From CAVDAL01 sp963606965 (lineage in GTDB: Bacteria; Actinomycetota; Coriobacteriia; Coriobacteriales; QAMH01): DNA of 29,429 bases. The position numbers were made by a program, and so were the translations under genes. This document shows, piece after piece, positions 16,152-23,596 of this stretch (position 1 is its first letter; each line of letters starts with the position of its first letter). Under the pieces are notes generated by a model that made no database searches, had not been told where the DNA came from, and was given only the letters and a program-made list of their open reading frames with translations. The stretch lies in the NCBI GenBank assembly GCA_963606965.1, contig CAVDAL010000115.1, positions 1 through 29,429 on the forward strand, read 5' to 3'.

Positions 16152-16181
16152 GCCTTGCAGCTTTTTGCTGCAGCGCAAGGC
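16152..16181 (+). terminator. Hairpin after the cyclo-ligase gene
   Basis: GCCTT/AAGGC outer arms and an inner TGCAGC-TTTTT-GCTGCA stem form a hairpin 34 nt after the stop. There is no good T run, so termination is uncertain. Confidence 0.4.
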
Positions 16182-16222
16182 TTAAATCATGACGCTATAA
16201 AGAAATTTTCAGAAATTAAGCA

Positions 16223-16251
16223 TTGAATTTTGTGCGCGCCTGCGTTAGTAT
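16223..16251 (+). promoter_or_regulatory. Promoter of the T-box leader
   Basis: TTGAAT (16223-16228) and TAGTAT (16246-16251) are spaced by 17 bp. The predicted start near 16258 lies just before the T-box stem I sequence. Confidence 0.65.
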
Positions 16252-16257
16252 CTCTTT

Positions 16258-16457
16258 TGCAAACCGATGAAGCGGGAAGGTTGGGCCCGCCGAGGGCAAG
16301 GGGCGTTAGCGCACATGCGCTCAATCCTTGACGTTAGCTTGCGTTAATAGCACGGAGTGTGATAGCACTTCATGAGAGGGCTGCAAAATTGCAGCCAAGA
16401 AAAGGTGGCACCGCGGATTTATTCGTCCTTTTCGCTAGAGCGATAAGGGCGTTTTTT
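16258..16457 (+). promoter_or_regulatory. T-box riboswitch leader upstream of the CoA-ligase gene
   Basis: The leader has the hallmark T-box sequence AGGTGGCACCGCGG (16403-16416). A strong stem III (GGCTGCA/TGCAGCC, 16379-16396) lies just before it. A GATGA kink-turn-like motif sits at 16266-16270 near the start of stem I. A terminator hairpin follows: CGTCCTT (16424-16430) with AAGGGCG (16445-16451), then six T. T-boxes sense uncharged tRNA and let transcription proceed when it binds. I could not fix the specifier codon by eye, so the amino acid is not assigned. Confidence 0.9.
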
Positions 16458-16497
16458 ATTGCTCTGGTTTTGTTGGAGTCTACAGAAAAGAGTAGCC

Positions 16498-17736
16498 ATG
16501 AAAATGACAGAAGAGCAGTTCAGAATTATTAAAGCGCAGCTGAAGAAGCTGACATCTATGCCAGGCAGCTTTTATGCAAAAAAGCTTGAAGGCATCGACA
16601 TCGACGCGATTGAATCGCAAGAAGATTTCGAAAAACTTCCATTCACAGACAAAGGCGACTTGCGCCAAGCATATCCACTTGGACTTGCTGCAGTGCCGGA
16701 AGAAAAGATTGTGCGCATTCATTCATCAAGCGGCACAACAGGCACGCCGGTTGTTATCCCATATACACAAAAAGATGTCGACGACTGGGCAACAATGTTT
16801 GCGCGTTGCTATGAATATGCAGGCATTACACCGAAAGACCGCATTCAAATCACTCCGGGCTACGGCTTGTGGACTGCTGGCATTGGCTTTCAAGCTGGGT
16901 GTGAACGCCTTGGCGCTATGGCAATTCCAATGGGTCCTGGCAACACAGACAAACAGCTAAAGATGATGCAAGATTTCAAGAGCACTGTTTTGTGTTCTAC
17001 AAGTTCTTATGCATTGCTTTTGGCTGAAGAAATTGCAAAACGCGGAATTGGCGACAAGCTATGTTTGCGCAAGGGCATTATTGGTTCAGAACGCTGGGGC
17101 GAAAAAATGCGCCGCCGCATTGCAAATGAACTTGGCGTTGAGCTTTATGATATCTATGGATTGACTGAACTTTATGGCCCAGGTATTGGCATTAATTGCA
17201 AGGCTGATAGTGCAATGCACATTTGGAGCGACTTCCTTTATATGGAAGTTATCGATCCGAAGACTGGCGAGCTTGTTCCTGATGGCGAAGTTGGCGAACT
17301 TGTATTTACAACCTTGCAGAAGGAAGGTGCGCCGCTGATTCGCTTCCGCACGCACGACTTAAGCCGCATTGTTCCAGGCGACTGCGATTGCGGCAGCCCG
17401 CACCCAAGAATTGATATCATCCTTGGCAGAACAGATGACATGGTGAAGGTCAAGGGCGTAAACATGTTCCCTGCGCAGATTGAAGAAGTCATTAAGCTTA
17501 CAAAGGGCGCATCAAGTGAATATCAAGTGATGATTGACCACATGTTTGGGCGCGACCAATTCACTCTGTTCTTTGAAACAGATGCAAGTGGTAATGACAT
17601 TAAGACTGTTGAAAAAGAATTAGCAATGAACTTCAAGTCGAAGATTGGCATTACGCCTATTGCAAAAGCTGTGCCTATTGGCGACTTGCCAAGAAGCGAG
17701 AAAAAGACACAGCGCATTTATGACAATCGCTATTAA
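16498..17736 (+). CDS. Phenylacetate-CoA ligase family protein
   Basis: An acyl-adenylate-forming enzyme that would activate an aryl acid such as phenylacetate or indoleacetate to its CoA thioester. The 412-aa product has the AMP-binding loop IHSSSGTTGTPVVIPYT (74-90), YGLTELYGPGIG, FRTHDLSRI, and a C-terminal domain with GRTDDMVKVKGVNMFPAQIEEV. These are typical of PaaK. The start at 16498 (MKMTEEQF) follows AAAGAG; the longer frame begins within the leader. It is controlled by the T-box just upstream. In anaerobes these ligases often act in aromatic amino acid fermentation with indolepyruvate oxidoreductase, which is not in the window. Confidence 0.92.
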   Translation: MKMTEEQFRIIKAQLKKLTSMPGSFYAKKLEGIDIDAIESQEDFEKLPFTDKGDLRQAYPLGLAAVPEEKIVRIHSSSGTTGTPVVIPYTQKDVDDWATMFARCYEYAGITPKDRIQITPGYGLWTAGIGFQAGCERLGAMAIPMGPGNTDKQLKMMQDFKSTVLCSTSSYALLLAEEIAKRGIGDKLCLRKGIIGSERWGEKMRRRIANELGVELYDIYGLTELYGPGIGINCKADSAMHIWSDFLYMEVIDPKTGELVPDGEVGELVFTTLQKEGAPLIRFRTHDLSRIVPGDCDCGSPHPRIDIILGRTDDMVKVKGVNMFPAQIEEVIKLTKGASSEYQVMIDHMFGRDQFTLFFETDASGNDIKTVEKELAMNFKSKIGITPIAKAVPIGDLPRSEKKTQRIYDNRY

Positions 17737-17782
17737 TTTTCTGGAATAGCTTCTGTATTTTTTTACAGATTTCGCAGATTTT

Positions 17783-17816
17783 GAGTAAGGCGTAGCAAAC
17801 TTGCTGCGCCTTACTC
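17783..17816. terminator. Strong bidirectional hairpin between convergent genes
   Basis: Arms 17783-17798 and 17801-17816 (GAGTAAGGCG pairing with CGCCTTACTC, plus an inner AGCAA/TTGCT) give a 16-bp stem with one wobble. A T run lies about 12 nt downstream on the plus strand. It separates the CoA-ligase gene from the mutase gene. Confidence 0.75.
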
Positions 17817-17860
17817 GCTTTGGCCTGTTTTTCGCAGCCTTAAATAAAAAACTTGTTATT

Positions 17861-19255
17861 TTAGCCAGTAATCATTTTGCAACCAGCATCCAAAATATCT
17901 TCAAGCTGCTGCGCACTTGCACCTTCGCCATAAACACGGACAAGGGGCTCAGTGCCTGATGGGCGCATCAAGAGCCATGCATCGTCTTGCAAGCAATATT
18001 TCACGCCGTCGCGGCGGTCAATGCTTTTTACAGATAAGCCGGCAATTTCTTCGCGATTGTAGCTTTCGCCATCTTTATTTGCCAAGAAATTTTCTTTTTG
18101 CTCTTGTGTCACGCGCAGGTCACGGCGTGCATATTCAAGTGTTCCAAGCTGCGCAAACATATCTGCAACAAGCTCGCCCAAGCTTTTGCCTTTTTGAGCC
18201 ATAAGTTCGCATAAAAGCAAAGCCATTAATAAGCCATCGCGTTCAAAAACATGCCCTGGAATGCCAATGCCACCGGATTCTTCGCCGCCAATAAGCACTC
18301 CGCCTTTTTCCATTTCCTCATAAATCCACTTAAAACCAACAGGAGTTGTTACAAGCTCAAGACCAAGGCGCTTGCACTGACGCTCAAGCAGGGAAGAGCC
18401 GCTGATTGTGCGAATAACGCGACCGCTCATGCCCTTGTCTTGCGCAAGGTGCGCTATAAGCAATGTGATAATTTGGTGCGGATTAACAAAGTTGCCATTG
18501 CCATCAATTGCGCCAATGCGGTCGGCATCGCCATCTGTTATAAAGCCTGCATCGACATTTGATGTTGCTACTTTTTCACATGCTTCATTAATCCAAGGTT
18601 TGATTGGCTCAGGGTGCAGGCCTTGGAATGTTGGATCAGTTTCTCCATGAATTTCTTCAACTTGCACGCCCAGATCAGCAAATACTTGCGTTAAATATCC
18701 GCGCCCAGCGCCAAACATTGGATCATAAATAACATGCAAGTTTGCTGCACGGATTGCTTCTGTGTCCACAAGGCTTTTTAAGTCTTCAAGATATGGAGTC
18801 ATTAAGTCGACAAGTTCATAAGTGCCGCGTTTTGATTGCGGTTCATCTTCCATTATTGCTTCAACTTCATCTGTGAAGCTTTTTGGTGAAGCACCGCCGT
18901 CTGCCATGCGTAGCTTAATTCCCAAATATTCAGCTGGATTGTGGCTTGACGTAAGCATAACGCCGCCAATTGCCTGTGCATCTTCTTTCACGCTCCAGCA
19001 AAGCGTAGGAGTAGGGCAAAATGCATCACTCAGCTTCACGCTAAGCCCGTGACCAGCCAAAACTTCAGCAGCTAATGCTGCATATTCGCCAGCATCTTGT
19101 CTGCAATCATAACCAACAATGATTGTTCTGCCGCTTTCATGTTTGCGAAGAAAAATCTGTGCCGCTGCGTCACAAACGCGGATTACATTTTCACGCGTGA
19201 AATCTTCGCCAATAATTGCTCGCCATCCGTCTGTCCCAAAATGTATATCGCTCAT
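17861..19255 (-). CDS. Phosphoglucomutase/phosphomannomutase family protein
   Basis: An alpha-D-phosphohexomutase that moves phosphate between C1 and C6 of a hexose. The 464-aa protein has GTDGWRAIIGEDFT at the N-terminus, the catalytic serine loop LTSSHNP (S104), the metal loop TDGDADRIG (D241, D243, D245), the sugar-binding GGEESGGIG and the phosphate-binding MRPSGTEPLVRVY near the C-terminus. Substrate preference (glucose, mannose or glucosamine) cannot be read from these motifs; the GEESGG loop fits glucose or mannose rather than GlmM. GGAGG lies 5 nt before the ATG. It is downstream of the small toxin-like gene. Confidence 0.93.
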   Translation of the reverse strand: MSDIHFGTDGWRAIIGEDFTRENVIRVCDAAAQIFLRKHESGRTIIVGYDCRQDAGEYAALAAEVLAGHGLSVKLSDAFCPTPTLCWSVKEDAQAIGGVMLTSSHNPAEYLGIKLRMADGGASPKSFTDEVEAIMEDEPQSKRGTYELVDLMTPYLEDLKSLVDTEAIRAANLHVIYDPMFGAGRGYLTQVFADLGVQVEEIHGETDPTFQGLHPEPIKPWINEACEKVATSNVDAGFITDGDADRIGAIDGNGNFVNPHQIITLLIAHLAQDKGMSGRVIRTISGSSLLERQCKRLGLELVTTPVGFKWIYEEMEKGGVLIGGEESGGIGIPGHVFERDGLLMALLLCELMAQKGKSLGELVADMFAQLGTLEYARRDLRVTQEQKENFLANKDGESYNREEIAGLSVKSIDRRDGVKYCLQDDAWLLMRPSGTEPLVRVYGEGASAQQLEDILDAGCKMITG

Positions 19256-19321
19256 TTTTCCTCCGCTGTAACTGCATCTATTCTTTTATAAATCAATCGT
19301 GCCATTTGAATGTAAAATCAT

Positions 19322-19350
19322 TTGACAACAAGCATTTTGGCTGCTAACAT
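19322..19350 (+). promoter_or_regulatory. Promoter of a candidate antisense RNA
   Basis: A perfect -35 TTGACA (19322-19327), a 17-bp spacer and TAACAT (19345-19350) point rightward into a region with no plus-strand gene. The predicted start is near 19357, so the transcript would run against the 3' end of the 20-aa gene on the minus strand. Confidence 0.6.
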
Positions 19351-19356
19351 TTGCGT

Positions 19357-19460
19357 CAGGCGGCTCACCCGCTGCAACGGATGCGGCTGCTTGAGGTTAG
19401 TGAAAGTGACAGCCGTCTTCCATTGTTGAGGGGCGGCTCTACTTTTCTATAAGCAGAACA
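19357..19460 (+). ncRNA. Candidate antisense RNA (type I antitoxin)
   Basis: No plus-strand frame is supported here, but a consensus promoter starts it and AGCCGTC...GGCGGCT can form a hairpin at about 19411-19438, followed by a T-rich run. It would be complementary to the 3' part and downstream region of the 20-aa peptide mRNA. The end is a guess. Confidence 0.4.
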
Positions 19461-19501
19461 ATCAGAAATAATACAATCAAAACAATTGTTGTTTCACTCA
19501 T
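19439..19501 (-). CDS. 20-aa hydrophobic peptide, candidate type I toxin
   Basis: A complete frame begins MSETTIVLIVLF and ends LLIEK: a polar N-terminus, about 14 hydrophobic residues forming one membrane helix, and a charged end. GGAGGTGG lies about 7 nt before the ATG, a far better ribosome binding site than most genes here have. On its 5' side the leader carries a GC-rich stretch related to the start of the opposite transcript (CAGGCGGC in both). Small single-helix peptides with a convergent antisense RNA are the pattern of TxpA/BsrG-type toxins; that role is inferred. Confidence 0.55.
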   Translation of the reverse strand: MSETTIVLIVLFLIVLLIEK

Positions 19502-19603
19502 GGCGACCACCTCCATTCTGTTGTGGAGTCAGCCGCGCCGCCTGAACACAAAGCCATATTACTATAGAAATGTCACAACAAAAACTACAGTTCCATGACG
19601 CGC

Positions 19604-19637
19604 AAAAATAAAAACAGCCCGATGAAATATCGGGCTG
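19604..19637 (-). terminator. Terminator of tRNA-Phe
   Basis: On the minus strand AGCCCGAT pairs perfectly with ATCGGGCT around ATTTC, followed by GTTTTTATTTTT. It lies 8 nt after the tRNA end. Confidence 0.9.
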
Positions 19638-19644
19638 GAATGTG

Positions 19645-19720
19645 TGGTGGTCAGGGAGGGACTTGAACCCCCGGCACAGGGATTTTCAGTCCCCTGCTCT
19701 ACCGACTGAGCTACCTGACC
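19645..19720 (-). tRNA. tRNA-Phe (anticodon GAA)
   Basis: A full cloverleaf of 76 nt: acceptor GGTCAGG/CCTGACC with encoded CCA, D arm GCTCAGTCGGTAGAGC, anticodon stem GGGGA/TCCCT around loop CTGAAAA (anticodon GAA), and T arm GGGGGTTCAAGTCCCTC. Confidence 0.96.
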
Positions 19721-19809
19721 GTTGCTCTTTAAATTATCAGCGACGGCTATTTTACCATGTGCACAAGCAAGGTCAAGAATAATATTCGCCAGATGCGCAA
19801 AATTCCCCC

Positions 19810-20226
19810 TTAATGATTATGCACGGTCGTGACAACAAGGTTGCCGTGCATGACGCCCTTTGTCCCAAGCAGCAAATCTGAAAGCCTGCGGACAAGCTCA
19901 CTTTTGCCGCGCATCAAAATAACTTCAAGACATGTGTGCTGGTCAAGGTGCACATGCAAACTGGAAATGAAAGTGTTGCAATGTTCGTGCTGGATATGGT
20001 CGAGTTTATCGCGAAGGTCGCCTTCATGATGATTAAAAACCATCGTCAACGTGCCAACAACTTGCGCATCTGGCTCTTCGACTTCATCTTTAACAAGCTG
20101 GTCACGCACAAGGTCGCGAATTGCCTCTGATCTGTTTTTGGCTGTGCCACGGCGCGTTGTATATTCATCTAAAGTTTGAAGCAAATCTTGTGGCATTGTC
20201 ACAGAAAATCTGACTAAATCGCTCAT
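19810..20226 (-). CDS. nikR: Nickel-responsive transcriptional regulator
   Basis: A 138-aa ribbon-helix-helix repressor with a C-terminal ACT-like metal domain. The N-terminus (VRFSVTMPQDLLQTLDEY, then NRSEAIRDLVRD at about 31-42) is the DNA-binding part. Nickel ligands are present: a His in HIQHEH (about 78-82), LHVHLDQHTC (His-x-His and the Cys), matching E. coli H76, H87, H89 and C95. It would repress nickel uptake genes when nickel is plentiful; none is seen in the window, and I find no GTATGA-type operator upstream. It follows the ABC exporter genes by 67 nt on the same strand. Confidence 0.92.
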   Translation of the reverse strand: MSDLVRFSVTMPQDLLQTLDEYTTRRGTAKNRSEAIRDLVRDQLVKDEVEEPDAQVVGTLTMVFNHHEGDLRDKLDHIQHEHCNTFISSLHVHLDQHTCLEVILMRGKSELVRRLSDLLLGTKGVMHGNLVVTTVHNH

Positions 20227-20293
20227 ATCAAAACCTCTGAATTTCTATATGAAATAACTTTGCTGACATGCACAAAAAGACAAAAGCCAGCAC

Positions 20294-21118
20294 TTATAAA
20301 ACATCAGCCAATTCTTTGCGGAAGTGAGCAAATATTGCAATGCCCAAAATAAACGTAAGCAAAATAATGCCAACACCAAGAATACAGAATGTTGGGTCAG
20401 ACCACAGCCAAACCTTTGTGCCGCCTGTGACTGTGAAAACTTGCCTGTACCCTGTGACCAAAAATGTAACTGGGTTAAACTTCAAAACTGCCTGGACAAG
20501 AGCACTATTAACTGTTGACACATCAAAAAGCACGCCAGAAAGCCAAAATATTGGAGTGCTTAATGCAGCGATTAACTTAACAAAGTCTTTGCTGAATGCA
20601 GAAATTGTAGATGTTAAAAACGACCAGCCCGTAAACATTAGATACATCAAAATAAGCATGATTGGAATTTGCAAAATGTGAATATCTAGAGTGCCACCAG
20701 CTGCAAAATATCCAATGCCAAGGCATACAAGAAATATAAGATGCAAAATCATGAATGAAAGAGAATAAAAAACTGGAATCAAAGTGACTGGGAACTTAAG
20801 CTTATTTACCAGGTAAGCATATTTGTTGAAGATTTTTGAACCCGTGCCAAGCATTTTTTGCAGAAAAAACCAAGGGATAATGCCAGCACTTAACCATACA
20901 AGATATGCAGCACCATCCATTGTATTTTCTGCGCTTTTTAACCCAACGCGCAAAGCGAACCAAAAGCAAAAAATATACATGGCGGGCTTAACAAAAAGCC
21001 AAACAAAGCCAAGTGCAGTTGCGCGAGTTTCTTTGCGCAGCGTGAGCTTTGCCAAATTCCAAACCTGCCAACGGTTTGTTGTTAAGCCAGTAGACAATTC
21101 TTTTAACGTATCAAGCAT
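20294..21118 (-). CDS. ABC-2 type polysaccharide exporter permease
   Basis: A 274-aa membrane protein with about six helices, of the TagG/Wzm/RfbA group that exports teichoic acid, O-antigen or similar glycans. The N-terminal QVWNLAKLTLRKETRATALGF and WLSAGIIPWFFLQ are typical of the family; the loop near LSTPIFWLSGVLF is the conserved ABC-2 segment. Its start overlaps the ATPase stop by one base (TAATG), so the two are translationally coupled. Confidence 0.92.
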   Translation of the reverse strand: MLDTLKELSTGLTTNRWQVWNLAKLTLRKETRATALGFVWLFVKPAMYIFCFWFALRVGLKSAENTMDGAAYLVWLSAGIIPWFFLQKMLGTGSKIFNKYAYLVNKLKFPVTLIPVFYSLSFMILHLIFLVCLGIGYFAAGGTLDIHILQIPIMLILMYLMFTGWSFLTSTISAFSKDFVKLIAALSTPIFWLSGVLFDVSTVNSALVQAVLKFNPVTFLVTGYRQVFTVTGGTKVWLWSDPTFCILGVGIILLTFILGIAIFAHFRKELADVL

Positions 21119-21870
21119 TAGTCCCTGCTTTCATAAAAAGCAATAGCGTCGTCAATTGTGCCGTCAAAGATCTTTTGACCCTTATCCATAACGATGCCAC
21201 GCTTGCAAAAATCTTTTGCGGCAGCCAAGCTGTGTGTAACGAATAAAACTGTCACTTTGCCGTCTGCCATAATTTCATTCACACGAGCTTTGCACTTCTT
21301 TGAAAATTTCTTGTCGCCAACAGAAAGAGCCTCGTCAACAACAAGAATATCAGGCTGAATGCTTGAAGCAAAAGCAAAGCCAAGGCGTGCCTTCATGCCA
21401 CTTGAATATGTGCGCATTGGCTGGTCAATGTAGTCGCCAAGCTCTGCAAATTCGATAATCTTTGGTTCAATCTTAGCGATTTCTTCCCTTTCGATTCCCC
21501 AAATTTGAGCACGCATGAAAATATTTTCACGACCTGTGAGTTCTTTGTCAAAGCCAGCGGTAAGTTCAAGCAAGGCGCTAACGCGGCCATTAACAGTGAT
21601 TTGCCCTTCCGTAGGAAAGACAACACCCGTAATCATCTTTAACGCAGTTGACTTGCCTGCGCCGTTCGAACCGATGAATGCAACAGATTCGCCCTGATAA
21701 ATTTTAAATGACAGATCTTTGTTCGCACAAACATCTTTATATGGAACTTTTTTCGATATAAAACTAAAGATGCGAGCCTTGTCGCTTTTGAAGAGTTTGT
21801 ATCGTTTAGTAACGTTTTTGAACTCAACAGCTATTGGTGCTTCATCTTCTATTTCTATTTTTTCAGACAA
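21118..21870 (-). CDS. ABC polysaccharide exporter ATPase (TagH/Wzt type)
   Basis: The 250-aa ATPase pairs with the permease downstream. Walker A GSNGAGKST (about 72-80), signature YSSGMKARLGFA, Walker B ILVVDEALSVGD and the switch His in VTHS are all present. There is no C-terminal carbohydrate-binding extension, unlike Wzt of O9a type. The start is a TTG codon at 21870 with GAAGGG upstream. A HEAT-repeat gene precedes it by 44 nt. With rfbD at 13571 it suggests a rhamnose-containing surface glycan, but the link is only by theme. Confidence 0.93.
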   Translation of the reverse strand: MSEKIEIEDEAPIAVEFKNVTKRYKLFKSDKARIFSFISKKVPYKDVCANKDLSFKIYQGESVAFIGSNGAGKSTALKMITGVVFPTEGQITVNGRVSALLELTAGFDKELTGRENIFMRAQIWGIEREEIAKIEPKIIEFAELGDYIDQPMRTYSSGMKARLGFAFASSIQPDILVVDEALSVGDKKFSKKCKARVNEIMADGKVTVLFVTHSLAAAKDFCKRGIVMDKGQKIFDGTIDDAIAFYESRD

Positions 21871-21914
21871 AGAATACCCTTCAACTTAAAAAGTAGTAGC
21901 GTGTTATTTTATCA

Positions 21915-22667
21915 CTATTGCAGCAATTCCAAAGCTTGTGCGATAAGCTGGCGAATTTCTTCGTTTTGCGGAAGAAGATCGCGTATTGGCTGAACGGCGC
22001 GCGCGTCGTCAAATTGCACAAGCGCCTCAATAGCATAACGCACAACCCATTCATATTTATCTTGCAACATGTTAATGCATACATCAGTGGTTTGTGTGCA
22101 CGCGGGCAAGTGCCCAAGCGACCAAACAGCAGACGCGCGCAAATCATCGCATGGACTTTGGAGTTGCGCCGTCAAAGCAGCGCGGGCGCTTTCAATTAAT
22201 TCGTCGCTTGTTGTGATGTCAGAGTCCAAAATTTCTGCACGCTCGCCTATGGCTGTTGCTGCAGCTGTGCGAATTGCAAGAGCATAATCTTCATTTTGTA
22301 TGATGGTGATTAGCTGGTTAAATGCGCGGGTTGTTGGCAGCTGACCAAGCGCCCAAGCGCAGTTGACGCCAACTTGTTCGCATGGGTCATTCAAGCATTC
22401 GACCAAAGCTTCAAAGGCTCTGTCTTCCGCATACATGCCAAGGGCTGTAGCTGCAGCTATGCGGACTTCATCGACCGGGTCAAAGAGCGTGACTAACACC
22501 GGCGCAAAACCGCGCGGCTCTTGCAACTTTGCAAGCCCAACAATTGCTGTTGCACGAGTGCGAGCGTCTTCATCCTTTGTAAATTCTATTAGCAATTCAA
22601 CCTTTTGGTCAGGTTGCTGCGGACGTGCATTTTGCTGCTGATTGTTTTTATTTTGTTCTTGCGACAT
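21915..22667 (-). CDS. HEAT-repeat protein
   Basis: A 250-aa soluble protein: a Gln/Asn-rich tail (about 1-20), then five to six helical repeats of about 30-35 residues, with repeated units such as VRIAAATALGMYAEDRAFEAL and VGVNCAWALGQLPTTRAFNQL. HEAT or PBS-lyase-like repeats serve as protein-binding scaffolds; no catalytic residues are seen. It lies 44 nt upstream of the ABC exporter genes and may share their transcript. Confidence 0.85.
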   Translation of the reverse strand: MSQEQNKNNQQQNARPQQPDQKVELLIEFTKDEDARTRATAIVGLAKLQEPRGFAPVLVTLFDPVDEVRIAAATALGMYAEDRAFEALVECLNDPCEQVGVNCAWALGQLPTTRAFNQLITIIQNEDYALAIRTAAATAIGERAEILDSDITTSDELIESARAALTAQLQSPCDDLRASAVWSLGHLPACTQTTDVCINMLQDKYEWVVRYAIEALVQFDDARAVQPIRDLLPQNEEIRQLIAQALELLQ

Positions 22668-22834
22668 TTTTGAAGATGTCCCCTCTATTTGCTATGTGTG
22701 CGCATTATGCACTAATTTTTTGTAAGTTAATTATAAAAGCCCACATTGAAAAATTACATAACATCTGAGTTACCATCGGCCGCGCTATGACTAAAAAGCG
22801 CCTATTTGCAACACATTTACCCTTGTCATACCCC

Positions 22835-22990
22835 TGTCATACCATGGCAAACAACAATTTAGCCCTCTGACCTCGTGAAACTGGATTTTGCAAACACTTT
22901 TTTGCCCCAAAATAAGGACTTTGCAAACATGAAACGCCAGAAAATGCATGATTTTTCGGATTTTGCAAACATGTTTCGCGGTGATAGCAG
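22835..22990. repeat. Intergenic repeats: TTTGCAAACA x3 and a fragment of the long repeat
   Basis: TTTGCAAACA occurs at 22887-22896, 22920-22929 and 22962-22971, each in a context GGAxTTTGCAAACA, the last two followed by ATG and a GAAAC/TTTC-type sequence. Just before, CCATGGCAAACAA...GCCCTCTGA (about 22841-22870) resembles part of the long repeat at 153-183, so it is likely a decayed copy. With the fragment at 23027-23212 this accounts for most of the stretch 22668-23200. Confidence 0.65.
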
Positions 22991-23026
22991 GCAATAGAAG
23001 CTTTTGTGTGAACCCACTTTATCTTG

Positions 23027-23212
23027 TTATGCCAATAGCTTTTGAACGTTCGCCTCAAGGTTAGGAATATCAACTTCAACTGTATTCCATACCCAACACG
23101 GATCAACAACAGAATACTGTTCATAAACAAGCACACTGTCGTTATACATGCCATCTAGCACATGAGTCCTACATGAACGATCCGAAACAATATCAACTTC
23201 CCCTTGACGCAC
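23027..23212 (-). pseudogene. Remnant of a HepT-like (HEPN) protein
   Basis: The 61-aa frame ends with a segment resembling the C-terminus of HepT/DUF86 proteins: GMYNDSVLVYEQYSVVD then WVWNTVEVDIPNL and a final LL. HepT toxins carry an R-x4-6-H RNase motif where this reads YNDSVLVY, so Arg and His are gone. The N-terminal half is absent and the frame begins inside the padR promoter region. No MNT partner is nearby. The likeness is from memory of the family and is modest. Confidence 0.4.
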
Positions 23213-23264
23213 ATATATCGCACTGCTATACTCTGCTATATCGAAGTGCGATATATCGCAGTGC
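23204..23264 (+). promoter_or_regulatory. padR promoter with operator dyad
   Basis: TTGACG (23204-23209), 17 bp, and TATACT (23227-23232, preceded by TGC) form a strong promoter. A perfect 12-bp inverted repeat, ATATATCGCACT (23213-23224) and AGTGCGATATAT (23245-23256), covers the spacer and the start region. A second direct match, ATATATCGCAGTGC, lies at 23251-23264. This is where a PadR regulator would be expected to repress its own operon. Confidence 0.8.
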
Positions 23265-23281
23265 CGAGTGAGGTAAATTTA

Positions 23282-23596
23282 ATGGATAGTCACATCAAAA
23301 AAGTATATGTTCCAATGACAGAAACAAGCTTTTACATCTTGTTGTGCTTGCGGGAAGAATCGCATGGTTATGGCATTGTCAAGCGCACGGAAGAGCTAAC
23401 AGACGGGCAAATAAAGTTAAGCCCTGGCACTCTTTATGGCAGTTTGTCAAAAATGGAAAAAGATGGGCTTATCAAATTCATTCGCGAAGAAGACAAACGC
23501 AAAATCTACAAAATAACAAAGCTTGGCACGCAAGTACTCGAGCTTGAAATGAAAAGAATTGAACGCTTATACACCAGCATGATGGAGGCAAAATAA
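23282..23596 (+). CDS. PadR-family transcriptional regulator
   Basis: A 104-aa winged-helix regulator. Family features are FYILLCLREESHGYGIVKR (17-35), LSPGTLYGSLSKMEKDGLI (47-64, recognition helix) and the wing (REEDKRKIYKITKLG, 68-82), then a short dimerisation helix. The ATG at 23282 follows GAGG and matches the expected N-terminus; a longer frame begins within the promoter. The DUF2812 gene follows with no gap, a pairing seen widely in PadR-membrane protein operons. The operator at 23213-23264 suggests autoregulation. Confidence 0.9.
   Translation: MDSHIKKVYVPMTETSFYILLCLREESHGYGIVKRTEELTDGQIKLSPGTLYGSLSKMEKDGLIKFIREEDKRKIYKITKLGTQVLELEMKRIERLYTSMMEAK

Noticed and set aside
16258..16370. 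Assigning a specifier codon (Phe, Tyr or Trp) to the T-box
   Set aside because: Stem I could not be folded with confidence by eye, and none of those codons fell clearly in the expected loop.
20227..20293. NikR operator upstream of nikR
   Set aside because: No GTATGA-N16-TCATAC-type palindrome is visible.
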